A stretch of DNA of 64,000 bases from Palaemon carinicauda (Eukaryota; Arthropoda; Malacostraca; Decapoda; Palaemonidae): contig NC_090766.1 of the NCBI RefSeq assembly GCF_036898095.1, positions 31,834,972-31,898,971 of the forward strand, written 5' to 3'. The position numbers and the translations under genes were made by a program. Each line of letters opens with the position of its first letter. The stretch's first letter is position 1. Under the pieces are notes generated by a model. That model was not told where the DNA came from, made no database searches, and worked only from the letters and a program-made list of their open reading frames with translations. This document shows, in pieces, positions 33,538 to 44,268 of this stretch.

Positions 33538-33648
33538 CTGCATATTATGGATAAACTTTGATAAAGTCTTATGCCTCAAGAGATCATTGAATTCCAAAGT
33601 CAACATGTTTGTGAGCCATCGTATGATGCCTGCCTCATATCGTTTTTC
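33538..33648 (-). CDS. Candidate internal exon of an unidentified host gene (37 codons)
   Basis: On the minus strand a pyrimidine tract and acceptor (tttgtttctttttcag, AG at 33649-33650) precede 111 bp. A strong donor follows (exon end CAG, then gtgagaa at 33531-33537). The exon is exactly 37 codons, phase 0 at both ends. Only that frame is open; the other two hit stops within 16 codons. The peptide begins EKRYEAGIIRWLTNM and ends LSKFIHNMQ. It looks amphipathic and helical, as in a repeat-rich or scaffold protein, but I do not recognise the family. It lies in one of only two short stretches that are not transposon. B2's end is only about 30 nt upstream of the acceptor. A chance open frame with splice-like ends is the alternative. 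Confidence 0.65.
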
Positions 33649-33678
33649 CTGAAAAAGAAACAAAATGACAAATTCGTA

Positions 33679-34028
33679 GATAATTTGTATTTTTCCTAAC
33701 TATACAAACCTTAGCTATTTAATAGGGGTATTACTTTCGGCGTAGCTGAAATGACGAGCCATTAATTTCTAACGAGGATTTACTACACACACCGCTACAT
33801 AGTGGGGGTAGGCGAGGGTAGCTTGCTACCCCCCCCCCACCCCCACTCTCACACACCTGTGCTTGAGCTCACTTTGCTTGGAGGTAGGACTTCAAGGGGA
33901 ATAGGGCTGGTGGGTAAGTTTGCTTAAATAGCTAAGGTTTGTATAGTTGGGAAAAATACAAATTACTGTATCTACGAATTTGTCATTTGTTCCGTAACTG
34001 GAGTATAAACCATGCTATTTAATAGGGG
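33679..34028. repeat. B2 left inverted repeat and internal complementary region
   Basis: 33679-33890 is the inverted copy of 36890-37112. The ICR (33924-34028) combines the complement of the left end (gaaaaatacaaatta, with a small ctgt insertion) with a tttgttccgtaac segment complementary to the right end. A C run of 9 lies at 33831-33839. Confidence 0.8.
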
Positions 34029-34519
34029 TGACTCACCCATTAGGAAGGCTGGACGTCCCAGCCAGTCTGGCTTTTGGCTTTGCCCAGGGACTCCTTATTT
34101 GAATGTGTAAGCACCCAAGAAATAAGGAGTCCCTGCACCTCGCTACAACATAGCTACGCAAGGTCTGCGGCCTACGCAAGCTATGTGAAGGTATGAAGAA
34201 GTGTGACTTGTCCTAGAAAGTTGTTCTGAAGTTCTTTAGATGGAAATTTGTAGACTAGGACTTTCCCCATACCACCTCGTCAGCGTATGGGGATGTAACA
34301 GTATTAATACTAGGAACACAAGGGAGCATGGTTTACCTGCAGTGGTTTGAGGTCAGCTATGCTGAGAACCCAGGATGCTGCTTTCCCCAAGAGAGGGGAT
34401 GATGAAGAAAAGAATAAGGGCCAGTCAAACCTTTTCATTCATGCAGACTAAAACCGGGTAACAATGCCCTCAACCTTCTGCTACCTGTCCAATAAGGAGC
34501 TTGAGGTTTTAAACCAGCT

Positions 34520-35817
34520 GTTGTGCAGCCACCACAGGACCAATAGAGAACATATCGAGTCTCCTGTGGGTCACGTCTTGCAAGTAGTGGGATGTGAATG
34601 TTGTTTGACGTTTCCACACTCTAGCTTGAAGAACCTGCATCACTTAAAAATTTATTTTGAAGGCCAGGGACGTAGCTATGTCCCTGACATCATGTGCTCT
34701 GGGGTGACGTGATGGAGGAGGGTCTGGATTCAGTGCCAGGTCAATGACCCTGCGAATCCATGCAGAGATGGTGTTCTTGAAGACCCTCCTCTTAGTCCTT
34801 CCTGTGCTGACGAATAGTGCTGGCACACGAGAACGGGCAGCGGCTGTTCTTTTGAGGTACAGCCTTAAGCTCCTTACTGGGCATAGTAAGAGATGGTCTG
34901 GGTCATCTGTTACAGTACGGAGACTAAAAATCCAGAAGGAGTCGAATCGAGAATCCGGCACTCCTGGATTCTGAGTCTTAGCAATAAACTCAGGGACGAA
35001 GCTGAACTTTACCTCTCCCCAATCTCATCCCCTTGAATGGGCAATGTCATACGAGAGACCATGAAGTTCGCTGACTTGCTTGGCCGAGGCCAAAGCTAGC
35101 AGGAATACCGTCTTCCAGGTTAGGTGGCAATCTGATGCCTGGTGTAATGGTTCATAGGGAGGTATCTTAAGAGACCTGAGAACTCGAACCATGTTCCATG
35201 GGGGAGGTCTCACTTCCGACTGAGGGCAGGTAAGTTCATAACTACGTATGAGTAGAGAAAGTTCTAGCGATGAGGAAATGTCCATTCCTTTCAGCCCGAA
35301 GGCGAGACTTGAGGCTGAGCGATAACCTTTCACTGCCAAGACTGAAAGGCGCATTTCTTCACACAAATATACGAGGAACTCCGTTATTGTTGGAATAGTG
35401 GCATCGAGTGGAAAGATACCCCTTCCACGACATTAACCACAAAAGACTTACCACTTTGCCTGGTAGATTGCTGCTGAAGACTTTTGCAGGTGTCCTGATC
35501 GCAACTTGTTGCAAAAATCCTCTCTCAGAGAAGAGATGCTGGATAGTCTCCAGGCGTGAAGCCGTAGTGAACCTACGGCTCTGTGGTAGATGTTGGCATG
35601 TGGTTGTTTTAGTAGATTGTGTCGTGGAGGGAGTTCTCTTGGCGGCTCCGCTAGGAGTTGCAGAAGGTCCGGAAACTATTCTGCGTGATGCCATAGCGGA
35701 GCTATGAGGGTCATTGAAAGATTGACCAATGTTCTGGTCTAGTTGAGTACCCTCCTCATCAGACAGAACGGGGGAAGGCGTAAAAGTCGATGCTGTCCCA
35801 CCGTTGTTGGAAAGCAT
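34520..35817 (-). pseudogene. DIRS tyrosine recombinase (B2)
   Basis: The N-terminal domain (35817-35359) contains FSERGFLQQVAIRT in a partly shifted frame. The middle (35366-35025) has VKGYRSASSLAF, LSLLIRSYELTCPQSEVRPP and the first catalytic box LALASAKQVSEL, where Arg is replaced by Gln. The C-terminal part (34961-34644) has DDPDHLLLCPVRSLRLYLKR and the HxxR box HDVRDIATS. A frameshift leaves the WKRQTTF...HYL-type nucleophile region out of frame at about 34630-34560. Frameshifts near 35360 and 34990 also break it. It is very similar to B1's YR. Confidence 0.8.
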
Positions 35818-36493
35818 CTTGCCAGAGAGCCTTGGGGTCTGGGACTGGGGAACAGTATAGCGGGAGCCTGAAGTTCAGGGCCGTTGCGAAGAGGTCCACA
35901 GTCGGAGAACTGCACAAAGTCAGGACTTTGTTGGCTACTAGATGATCCAAAGACCACTCGGTACTCATTATCTGAGATGCTCTGCTCAGGTTGTCGGAGA
36001 GCACATTCCTTTTGCCCGGGATGAAGCGTGCCGATAGTGGTATCGAGTGGATTTCAGCCCATCTCAGTATCTCAACTGCTAGAGGGGATAGTTGATGCGA
36101 AAAAGTACCTCCTTGTTTGTTGATGTAGGCCACTACTGTGGTGTTGTCGCTCATCACCAGCACAGAGTGACTTGCTAGGTACTGTTGGAACTGTTGAAGG
36201 GCCAGAAAGACGGCCTTCATCTCTAGGAGATTTCTGTGGAGGTATTTTTCTGACTCTGACCAGAGGCCTGAGGTCGTGTGGTGCAGCATGTGGGCCCCCC
36301 ACCCTTTTTTTGAAGCGTCCAAAAACAGCATCAAAACCTCCTTGGAAGGCGAACCCATAAGCCCCAAGGAAGACCAAACCTGAAATAAGGAGATTAGTGA
36401 CATATCCTCCCCCGGAGGGAGAGGTGGAGCTGCTTCGCTAGAGGATGCAACGTTATCTCTCGAGTCCCGAGGTTGGTAAACAATACAGTACAT
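35759..36493 (-). pseudogene. DIRS RNase H-methylase-like fragment fused to gag N-terminus (B2)
   Basis: An open frame of 244 residues keeps all four RNase H acidic positions: LFLDASKKGWGA, LEMKAVFLALQQF, MSDNTTVVAYINK and NVLSDNLSR. The methylase-like segment TVDLFATALNFRLPLYCSPV follows, and the frame ends at FYAFPRSV where A and B1 differ. Its first ~35 residues (SSSEAAPPLPPGED) are unlike RT and continue the gag side, so the RT deletion joined the two frames. RNase H without RT would have no known independent role here. Confidence 0.8.
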
Positions 36494-36774
36494 CGGTCTA
36501 CGCTACCACTCGACAGTCTCTCGAAAGAGACCGACCGAGTGGGAGCTTCGGAGGAGGTTTGGGCAACGGAAGAAAAGGCCATGGGATTTTCTCCTTTCAA
36601 AGAAACCTTCGAAGGAGAAATATCCCATTTGGACTTCTTCTTCCGTTGTCGCGAAAACCTCTTTCACTGGGAGGTAGACCACTCCCTACACTCACTACAC
36701 CTGTTGTTGCTATCACACAGTTGGCCGCCACAAGAAGGACAAAGGGCGTGAGGATTAGTCTCGACCGCCGACAT
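36410..36774 (-). pseudogene. DIRS gag N-terminus with Cys-rich finger (B2)
   Basis: The ATG at 36774 starts MSAVETNPHALCPSC. The Cys pattern is C-x2-C-x4-C-x5-C-x2-C, preceded by Pro-His. An in-frame TGA follows at codon 37 (36664-36666). After it the same frame stays open through a basic KRFSRQRKKKSK segment that resembles a nuclear localisation signal, then a Ser-rich stretch. The finger matches A2 gag in spacing though not in other residues. It is presumably a nucleic-acid or protein binding domain of gag. Confidence 0.7.
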
Positions 36775-36889
36775 GAATGTTCCACAGAGACGGTCGGGAA
36801 ACCCAGGGCATGATCGTAGAGGCCAACTTCACATATATAGAACTAGTAAAAGAAAAGACAAAAGCAATAATATGGCTGCCAAATGACGG

Positions 36890-37112
36890 CGAGGATGAGA
36901 GCGGACACGTCCGACCACCATCCGAGCCGAGAGCAAAGTGTGCTCAAGCACAGGTGTGAGAGGGGGAGGTAGCAAGCTACTCTCCCCTACCCCGCCTAAC
37001 TAGCGGTGTGGGTAGTAAACCCTCGTTAAAAATTAATGGCTCGTCATTTCAGCTACTCCGTAAGTAATACCCTTATTAAATAGCGTGGTTTGTATTCCAG
37101 TTACGGAACAAA
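36890..37112. repeat. B2 right terminal inverted repeat
   Basis: This is the gene 5' end of B2, complementary to 33679-33890. It ends ccagttacggaacaaa. Confidence 0.85.
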
Positions 37113-37374
37113 CAAAATTTGAAAGAATACATTGTAAATCAACTAGCTACTAATAAATACAATTAGTTAAAGCATATTCTATGATAAAATGAAACAATAT
37201 GTAATTCAACTTGCTTCTTATAATCATGGTACAATTACCTTCAGCATAAGAAAGAAAAACATTAGTTAAAAACACAATCTGAGCAGTATAAAGGACTGAC
37301 ATATTTTTGCCTAGTATTTTAATTCAAGTAAGTAACTGAATACAGTACACATTTAAAAACAAATGATAAATTAT
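37113..37374. other. Host-like AT-rich DNA between B2 and D1; no gene seen
   Basis: 262 bp with no similarity to other parts of the window. It probably continues the intron upstream of the 33538-33648 exon. No splice-flanked open frame was seen in it. Confidence 0.5.
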
Positions 37375-37912
37375 AAAACGGATTTTGAGCGAAGCGAAAA
37401 GTCTATTTTTGGGTGAGATAACCATGTCGTCCTGAAGGAAGGTTCCTTTAAGTAGCTTCCAAGGGGATATACACTGATATTCCCAGAGAATTTAACTTAA
37501 GGTCTCCAGAATTCTAACTCCTGGCGCGAATATCCTTAAAGTTTCCTTTTAGGATATTGCATAATATCAGGGGAAGTATTCTTGACACTCCACATAGCAA
37601 TCTGCACCCCGCATAGCGTTTACGCTTCGAGGGGGGAAAAGTGGCAAAATAAAAGAGAAACCGTCAATAAGGTTCCCTTTCTCCGTTACTGTTTGAGTAC
37701 ACAGATGGCGCCATAATCGCCGCCATCTTTATTCCTTGTAGCATTAAGCCGGTACTTATAGATACAGTATTATTGGGAGGGACCCTGCCAAGGCCTTTCA
37801 TGAAAGGAGGACGGGTCCATCAGGACGACATGGCTATCTCACCCAAAAATAGATTTTTCGCTTCACTCAACATCCGTTTTTTGGGATCAGGCCATGTCGT
37901 CCTGATGGAAAT
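37375..37912. repeat. D1 left inverted repeat and internal complementary region
   Basis: The inverted repeat includes the ccatgtcgtcctga outer motif and the gcacccc-gcatagcg block shared with 52440-52480 in inverse. The ICR reads acatggctatctcacccaaa, then tccgttttttggg, then ggccatgtcgtcctgatgg, i.e. complements of both outer ends joined. Confidence 0.88.
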
Positions 37913-38879
37913 TTACCAGAGCATTAATGTATCCGTGGATTTCCCAGTTGTACCTTAAACATCAAGAAAATATTTCTTTGGTCATTTAGACCTTAGAGAC
38001 CTATGACATTACCGTTATATGTCATTACTTCTAATTATGAACCACGTTAGTGCTTCCTGCCCCCAACAGGGAAGAATTATGCCAGACTCGGGAAAAAGTC
38101 TCGAAGTTTGCATATTTCATATGATCAACCTAGTAACCAAAAGGGCGTACAGGTCTCACTGTATGCCTTAAGCCAAAGTTTGTATTTATAAACCCTACAT
38201 GGGTACATGTAAGCCACCATAGCATCCAAGGTATATCAGCTTAGCTGTATACCACAGCAGACACATTTCTATCTGTATCAGAACAAGGTAAGCCTGGCCA
38301 GAAAAGGTTTGTTTACGTATAAGAACAAATTTACTATATTTGTTCACTGTAATTATGCAGAATAGTAAGGAATAAAAGTAATGCTCAGACATAACTTTAT
38401 TTATATAGCATTTTATACATGTTTAGGGCGAAATAAGACGCACAAAACCATTAGACATTTATTGTCAGACAATAAACCAAAATTCAGCATACATTTCATA
38501 TTAATGTAAAAATTGCAAGTGAAATAGAATTTACAAACATAGATCAAACAAAATCAAATCAGAAATACTTTTTTTACATGAAAATAAAATTTTATGCCAC
38601 TCATTAGAGAATTTTTAATAATTTTCTAATGTCTTTCTGAGAAGTCTGTTTATTTACACTTCTGTAAAAACACACGGCACAAGTGTTAAGTCTATGTTTC
38701 TTCACCTATATACACTGGAACAGACCATAATGTCACCTTGATGACATCTCACTTACCATGTTGCACCATAATATGCCAACATGTACACCCTCTAGAATTA
38801 TAGTCCCAAATAATTCACTGTTCCTCGCAGCACTAAGCGACAGGTTTTAGTACACTACCTGCCGCCACCACGTATTTCT

Positions 38880-39770
38880 TTAATTCTTGCACTTGCTTCG
38901 CGTAGTGCTTGAAAAACACTCTGGATGACTTCCATCCAGTAAACGAGTGAAGGCTCTCGAAATTCATAAGCTGGAAAAAGTTTAACGATGAAGCAAATTT
39001 CCTAGGATCATGACCTGCGGGTGTAGTCAGGATCTGCTCTGCGAATAAAGTAGGTGATCTTTGCCCTTAGTTGTTTCAGGGATAAGTTTGAGCCCGATGT
39101 TTCGCTTTTGAAGAGATGTCCTCCCCTGAAGTCTGAAGTTCTACGAAGATAGACCTCTACTGGACACAGCGAGACATCTTCCTTCAGAGGGCAGATTCTC
39201 CAGGGACCCCACCTCTTGGTGGGTAGCTCGTTCTTGGCAAGAAACGTTGGGTCGGGAAAGTGATTCAGTTCTCCCGTTTCAGTAAAATGGATATGGCCCT
39301 CCTCCCTAGAAAGGTCCACTATCTCACTAACTCAAATCTTTCAGAGAGCAATTTTCGTTATTCAAACTTGAAGCTAAATGTAGAGCCTTATTCAAAGACC
39401 ATGAAATGGGCCTTGGAGGTGCTGCCAGCCTAAGCCTAGCACAGGCCTTAGGGATTTTGTTAAAAATTTTATTAGAAAAGTCTACTTGGAAAGCGCAAAG
39501 CAAGGGTCTAGTCAAGGTAGATTTATAAGTAGATATTGTGTTGGCTACTAAACCTTGTTCATGAAGGTAAATGAAGGAAGATAAGCAGAAATCTGTTGAG
39601 ATTTCCTTTGGTTTCTTTGCCTTGACAAAGACTACCCATTTCTTCCAAGATGACTCATATTGCCTTCTGGTAGATTTAGACTTATATTCCTCTAATACTC
39701 TCTTTTGAGATACAAACCTCTTTCTTACTGCTAGGGAGAGAAAATCATGAGATGAAGGTTTTGGGATTTC
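38880..39770 (-). pseudogene. DIRS tyrosine recombinase (D1)
   Basis: Pieces match the longer D2 copy. Present are AFQVDFSNKIFNKIPKACAR and LKDLS (39515-39327), then LAKNELPTKRWGPWRICPL and YLRRTSDFRGG (39319-39008). A stop and frame change follow, and the HxxR region (DPRKFASS) and the end WKSSRVFFKHYAKQVQEL with the candidate Tyr are at about 39010-38885. The His of HxxR is damaged by the ATGATC change at the break. The first Arg box lies in a deleted or shifted section near 39320. Non-functional. Confidence 0.78.
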
Positions 39771-41470
39771 TGTAATGAAGCAAAGACAGTCAACTTCTGT
39801 ACTGTACTTGTTGCGACAGAACTGGGTACGGCAGGGGAATCAGCCTCGGATGCAATTCTAATATTAGAGGGAACCAGTTGCTCCGGGGCCACTTGGGAGC
39901 CACTAGGGCTGCTGTTCCTTGAAAAGATCTCAGCTTGTTGAGGATCTTCATTAGCAGGTTGTATGGAGTGAACAGATAACTCCTGCTCCAATTGTTCCAG
40001 TCGAGGGACATGGCGTCCACTACTTCCGCTAGAGGGTCCTCGTATGGGGCCACGTATCAAGTAAGTTTCTTGTTGTCGCTCGTCATGAAGAGGTTGATCT
40101 GCAGTTCTGGGACTTGATGTAAGATGAAGGAGAATGATCTTGCATCTAGGGACCATTTTGACTCTATCGGGGTTAGCCTGGATAGAGCGTCCGCCGTCAC
40201 ATTGCGGAACCCATGAAGGTGAACTGCTGATAAGTGCCATCTCTTCTTCTCCGCCAAGAGGATGATGGCCAACATTACTTGGTTGAGTTGAGGTGATCTC
40301 CAGCCTTGACGATTCAGACATCTCATTACCACCTCGCTGTCCACAATCAGTCTTATGTGGACTGAAGAGAGAGGGGATAATTTCTTCAACATAAGGAAGA
40401 CTGCCATGGCCTCCAAAATGTTGATGTGGAAGGTCTTGAATAGAGAGGATCAAGTTCCTTGAACTTTCCGATGATGAGAGTGACCTCCCCATCCTTCCAA
40501 TGATGCGTCCGTGTGGATGATGACTGAGGGTGGAGACGGCTGCAGAGGTGTTGATCTCTTCAAATTTTTTGCCTCCGACCATGGCTTGAGAAGTGATCGA
40601 AGTCGGATCGGTATTGGTCTTCTTAGATCTCTTTGAGCGTTTGATGCGTATCTTCTCCAGACTCCTGATTCATCTTTTAGCTGTGCTCTTAGCACTGGGT
40701 TTGTCACTGATGCAAATTGGAGGGAGCCCAGCACTCTCTCCTGTTGGCGTCTTGAAATCCTGTTGGATTCTAGTAGTCTCTTGACAGATCCCGCTATCTC
40801 TCTCCCCTTCTTTAATGGAATGGAGAGGTGATGTGACTGCAAGTTCCAATGTATACCTAGCCATTGAAACTTCTGAGCTGGAGACAGTCGAGACTTTTTG
40901 GTGTTGATCTTGAATCCCAGATGTTCCAGGAACTGGATCACTTTCTTGGATGCTTGCATGCATTTCGTCTCAGATGCTGCCCACACCGGCCAGTCGTCCA
41001 GGTAAGATATTACCTGAACACCTTGTAGGCATAGTTGTTGAACAACTGCTTCTGCAAGCTTCGTGAAGATCCTTGGGGCTATGTTTAGTCCGTAGGGCAT
41101 GGCTCTGAAAGCGTACTTTCATTTTTGTAGCCTGAATCCTAGGTAGGAGGAGAATTGGCGATTCATCGGAATGTGCCAATAGGCATCTGCCATGTCTATG
41201 GAGACTGTGTATGCCCTTTTGGGAAGCAGGGCCCTTATGTGTTAAAGGGTCAGCATCTTGAACTTGTCGTTTTTTATGAACTTGCTGAGTGGCGACAAAT
41301 CCAGAGTTTGATGGACTTTGCCTTCCTTATCACCCATTTGCTCAAGAGTTCTCGGGTGTATTCTTCCAGAACGGGGGTGGAATGTTGGAAGAATTGAGGA
41401 AATGATGTTGGAGCTGTCCTCCAGCTCCAACACAGTCCGTTCTTGATTAGGCTGTGGGCCCAGGGATCGA
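39731..41470 (-). pseudogene. DIRS RT-RNase H-methylase-like polyprotein (D1)
   Basis: The RT frame (41100-40450) shows MPYGLNIAPRIFTKL, the intact catalytic box ISYLDDWPVW, SRLSPAQKFQWLGIHW and then the start of RNase H, IIHTDASLEGWGG. The upstream fingers lie in other frames (41478-41170). RNase H continues at 40416-40057 with EAMAVFLMLKKLS, VDSEVVMRCL and NVTADALSRL. The methylase-like tail INLFMTSDNK leads into DPLAEVVDAMSLDW (40053-39790). Frameshifts occur near 41130, 40440 and 40050. Confidence 0.83.
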
Positions 41471-43470
41471 AGGTACAACGATCACGAAATAGACGGAGTC
41501 CTCCTCCTACCGGAGCAATTCTTTGCTTCTGGTTTCCGGAGGGCTTGCCTCCTTGACCGCGTCCTCCCCTACCCCCTCTTCCTCTCGAGGGACGTCTAGA
41601 GGAACCTCTGTTTGACCCCCTACCTTTATGGCGAAAGGTAGTGGTCTGCTTCTCATAGGCAGGAGTGAAGGCTGGTGACTGAGTCACCACCTGCTGGGGA
41701 ACTCTTTGGTAGGTGGGTTGGGGCTGTGCCATCATCTGAGGTACCGCGGTCATGGGAAGTTGTTGTTGTCTAGCAGGGCGAGAAGGCAACCTTGGCCTCT
41801 TTGTCTTTCATTTCGGTTGGGGACCCTCGTCCGGGGAAGACTTCCTCTTGGCCAACATGCCCCACTTCTGGAGAAGATTCCTATTCTCCGTGGCGGCTTT
41901 GTCGACTATTTCTTTGACCACTTCATTTGGAAAGAGGTCTTTCCCCCAGATGTTGGAAGATATCAACTTCCTGGGTCCGCGTCTTAAAGCAGACGAGGCA
42001 AACATGAAGTCTCTAAAAGCCCTTCTAGCCCTAACAAAGCTATAAAAGTATTTAGTTAAGGTTGCCAAGTGTGTTTTGGCTATGACAATGAATATATCTG
42101 GGGACCTAAGTTTACTGGCCATTGCCTCCAGGGTCACCTGGAGGGACAGAGGCAGCAAACCTTTCTTTCGTGTTCTGCTCCCTACGCAGGAGGAACTCTT
42201 GACAGCTTGGAGAGGTTTTCGCTAAACTGACGTCCAGTGATATCGGCCTCGCACTTCCCGACTGAGAAGGTGAGCTGAATATCCTTCCAGTCTTTATGGT
42301 CTGGTCTGTCGGCAGGGCTAGGGAAAGGGGCCTACACTCTTCCAAAGTAGGGCAAGGTTTCCCAGCATCCACTGCCTTGAACCCTTTTTCTGCAAAGGGG
42401 AAGGCCATTGTTGCTGGAGCAAGAAAGGGAGGGTGTTTCTTACTCAGGGCTGGCACCTTAGAGTTGGTGAAGCCCCTGTCCTTCAAACTGCTGGCTAGTA
42501 AAGATTGAGCCTTTGTATGGTCAAGCACTATGACCTCCTTGGGCTCTGTCTCCTCCTTGGAGACGGGTTCTGTCCTTAGACGAACAAAGCAGTCAGGATA
42601 GGACTCAAAGCTGGGCCAGAACTCAATGTCCTCGATAAGGACAGCTCCCAGCTTTTCTGAGATGAAGATCTTTCCGTTCGTTAATGGCATGTACTCGGCA
42701 TGCCTCCATGGGTTTACCTCGGAGCAAGAGGGAAGATCCTTGACATTAAGTCTCCTATGAGACCCAGGGGCCGCTGCAAGCTGGTGAATCTCCTTCCTTA
42801 GCGCAGCTTCCCTTTCTTCACTCTTCTTCTGAAAGATCTCCATCATGGCTTTGATGGCAGACAGGGTGTCATCCGACTTTTCAGGTGGAGGAGCGGAGGA
42901 CGTAGAGGGCACTGGTTCTGGGGCAGGAACCGACAAAACAGACACTGTTTCGACTTCATCCTCTTTCGTCTCTGGAGCCAACGTAGACTCCTCTTCTTGA
43001 CCTTCAGCTAGAAGGTCCTTTTCGGTGTCCTCTGACACCTCTGACATCCTCTCATCATCTAGATGGATGTCCTTCATCGCATCCGAGACATCTGTGTCCA
43101 AGGCTATCTGGATGCAAGGGATCTCAGGGTGAGGCTGAGGAATGAGAGCATCCGCAGATGCTTTGGGGAAAAGATAGGCCCTCATACGCTCGTTGGGGAG
43201 GTAAGGCCCGTGGCATTTTTCTGGAAGCCACGAACCCATCTGCGCAAATTGTTCTGGGCTGCATCCCTTGACTCCTTTGTCTTTGGGTTCTCAAAAGCCT
43301 CATAAACCAAGTCTTTGCACACTGTACATACCTGGGGGGTCCCAATATTTGAGAGGCCCCTAGGTGATGGAACATTGGAAGTGTGTCCTACACTCCAGGT
43401 GGCCACAGAAGTCCCTGCTACGTAGGTTGTAGAAGACGCTGCCGCACTTCACATGGTCCTCCTGTAAAGA
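41274..43470 (-). pseudogene. DIRS gag-like protein (D1)
   Basis: The main frame (43239-42112, 375 residues) has an acidic N-terminal half (DIHLDDERMSEVSEDTEKD), a Pro/Ser linker, a short helical EIFQKKSEEREAALRKEIH segment and a core with IEDIEFWPSFESYPDCFVRL. It continues by frameshift into 42158-41808 (RRAFRDFMFASSALRRGPRK, then TENRNLLQKWGMLAKRKSS) and 41789-41274, whose C-terminus is RGG-rich (RPSRGRGGRGGRGQGG). The RGG box suggests RNA binding. The first ~80 residues lie in a different frame (43406-43182) with a CTVCKDL pair of Cys. Confidence 0.72.
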
Positions 43471-43485
43471 GAGGAAAATAAAATG
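43455..43485 (-). promoter_or_regulatory. Possible splice acceptor at the start of D1 gag
   Basis: On the minus strand, ttttcctctctttacag ends at 43462, directly before an open frame starting EDHVKCGSVFYNL. This would fit an intron in the D leader. No matching donor was established. Confidence 0.3.
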
Positions 43486-44101
43486 AATATACTGTAGTTC
43501 ATCTCACTAGATAAACTAACAAATATTATTACTAACATTTTCCATTTTATTTTATAGCATATAGCTTAGGACAGATAAGCCAGAAATGAATTAGGAAAGA
43601 AACGTACATGTGTTTCCCGCCCAGCCAATTGCTGTGACCTCCCTCAATATTAATCTTAGGGTTATCCTCCTCCGGAGGCCCGGTGGAAGAATCTAGCCTA
43701 TAAGGATAGAAGAGTGTAGCTAACACTAACTTCCAAAAGGATCAATAATGAGGGTCATTAATAACTGATCATCTATCACTAAGTAGAAAGGGAAATCCTT
43801 TCTCTACCTACCAGGTCTCAACAATAGACTGTGCCTGGACACACAGAGTATGTTGGAAAATTTAACTACTGTATACTTTCATACCTTAGTTTTCTGTCTG
43901 CAGTATGTTCTATACTACAGATATACTGGCTACTGTATATACATATACTGTAATTGTCACCAGCATGCAGCCAGCAAGGCTAGTACCTAAGGCACAGTTC
44001 AACTGACATAATATTGAAAAATTTTGTAGCCGGTGGCCCACCGGATTGCCGGAGGCTTATCGGACGCCGGCGGGTCGCCAACTGTCGGCACACTAGCCAA
44101 G

Positions 44102-44114
44102 ACAGCATTCTATG
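44102..44114. repeat. Target site duplication of the I-like LINE (left copy)
   Basis: acagcattctatg, identical to 50625-50637. Confidence 0.93.
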
Positions 44115-44268
44115 ATTGATTGATTGATTTAAAGTTTTCAGGCATCCTGACATCTGAGGTCATTGATGCCGGTAACATTTAATTTATGTATACAAAAATA
44201 AAAGATAAAATAAAATAAAAAATAAAAGAGTATTCAATTAAAATCATAAAACTTGAATGTAATAAAAG

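Larger units (their letters stand above)
33679..37112 (-). mobile_element. DIRS-like retrotransposon, group B copy 2 (B2), internally deleted
   Basis: It has both ends: left inverted repeat with ICR (33679-34028) and right repeat ending ttacggaacaaa at 37112. It is 3.4 kb, against about 7.5 kb for B1 without insertions. YR, RNase H and the gag start remain, but the RT core and most of gag are gone. The gag N-terminal frame is joined to RNase H near 36400. It lies between two stretches of host-like DNA and is therefore a direct insertion into a gene intron. Confidence 0.88.

Noticed and set aside
33679..34028. Independent MITE beside B2 (similar blocks at 19371, 37375, 52683 and 53598)
   Set aside because: Each block is explained as the element's own left inverted repeat plus ICR, since it contains the inverted opposite end of the same element.
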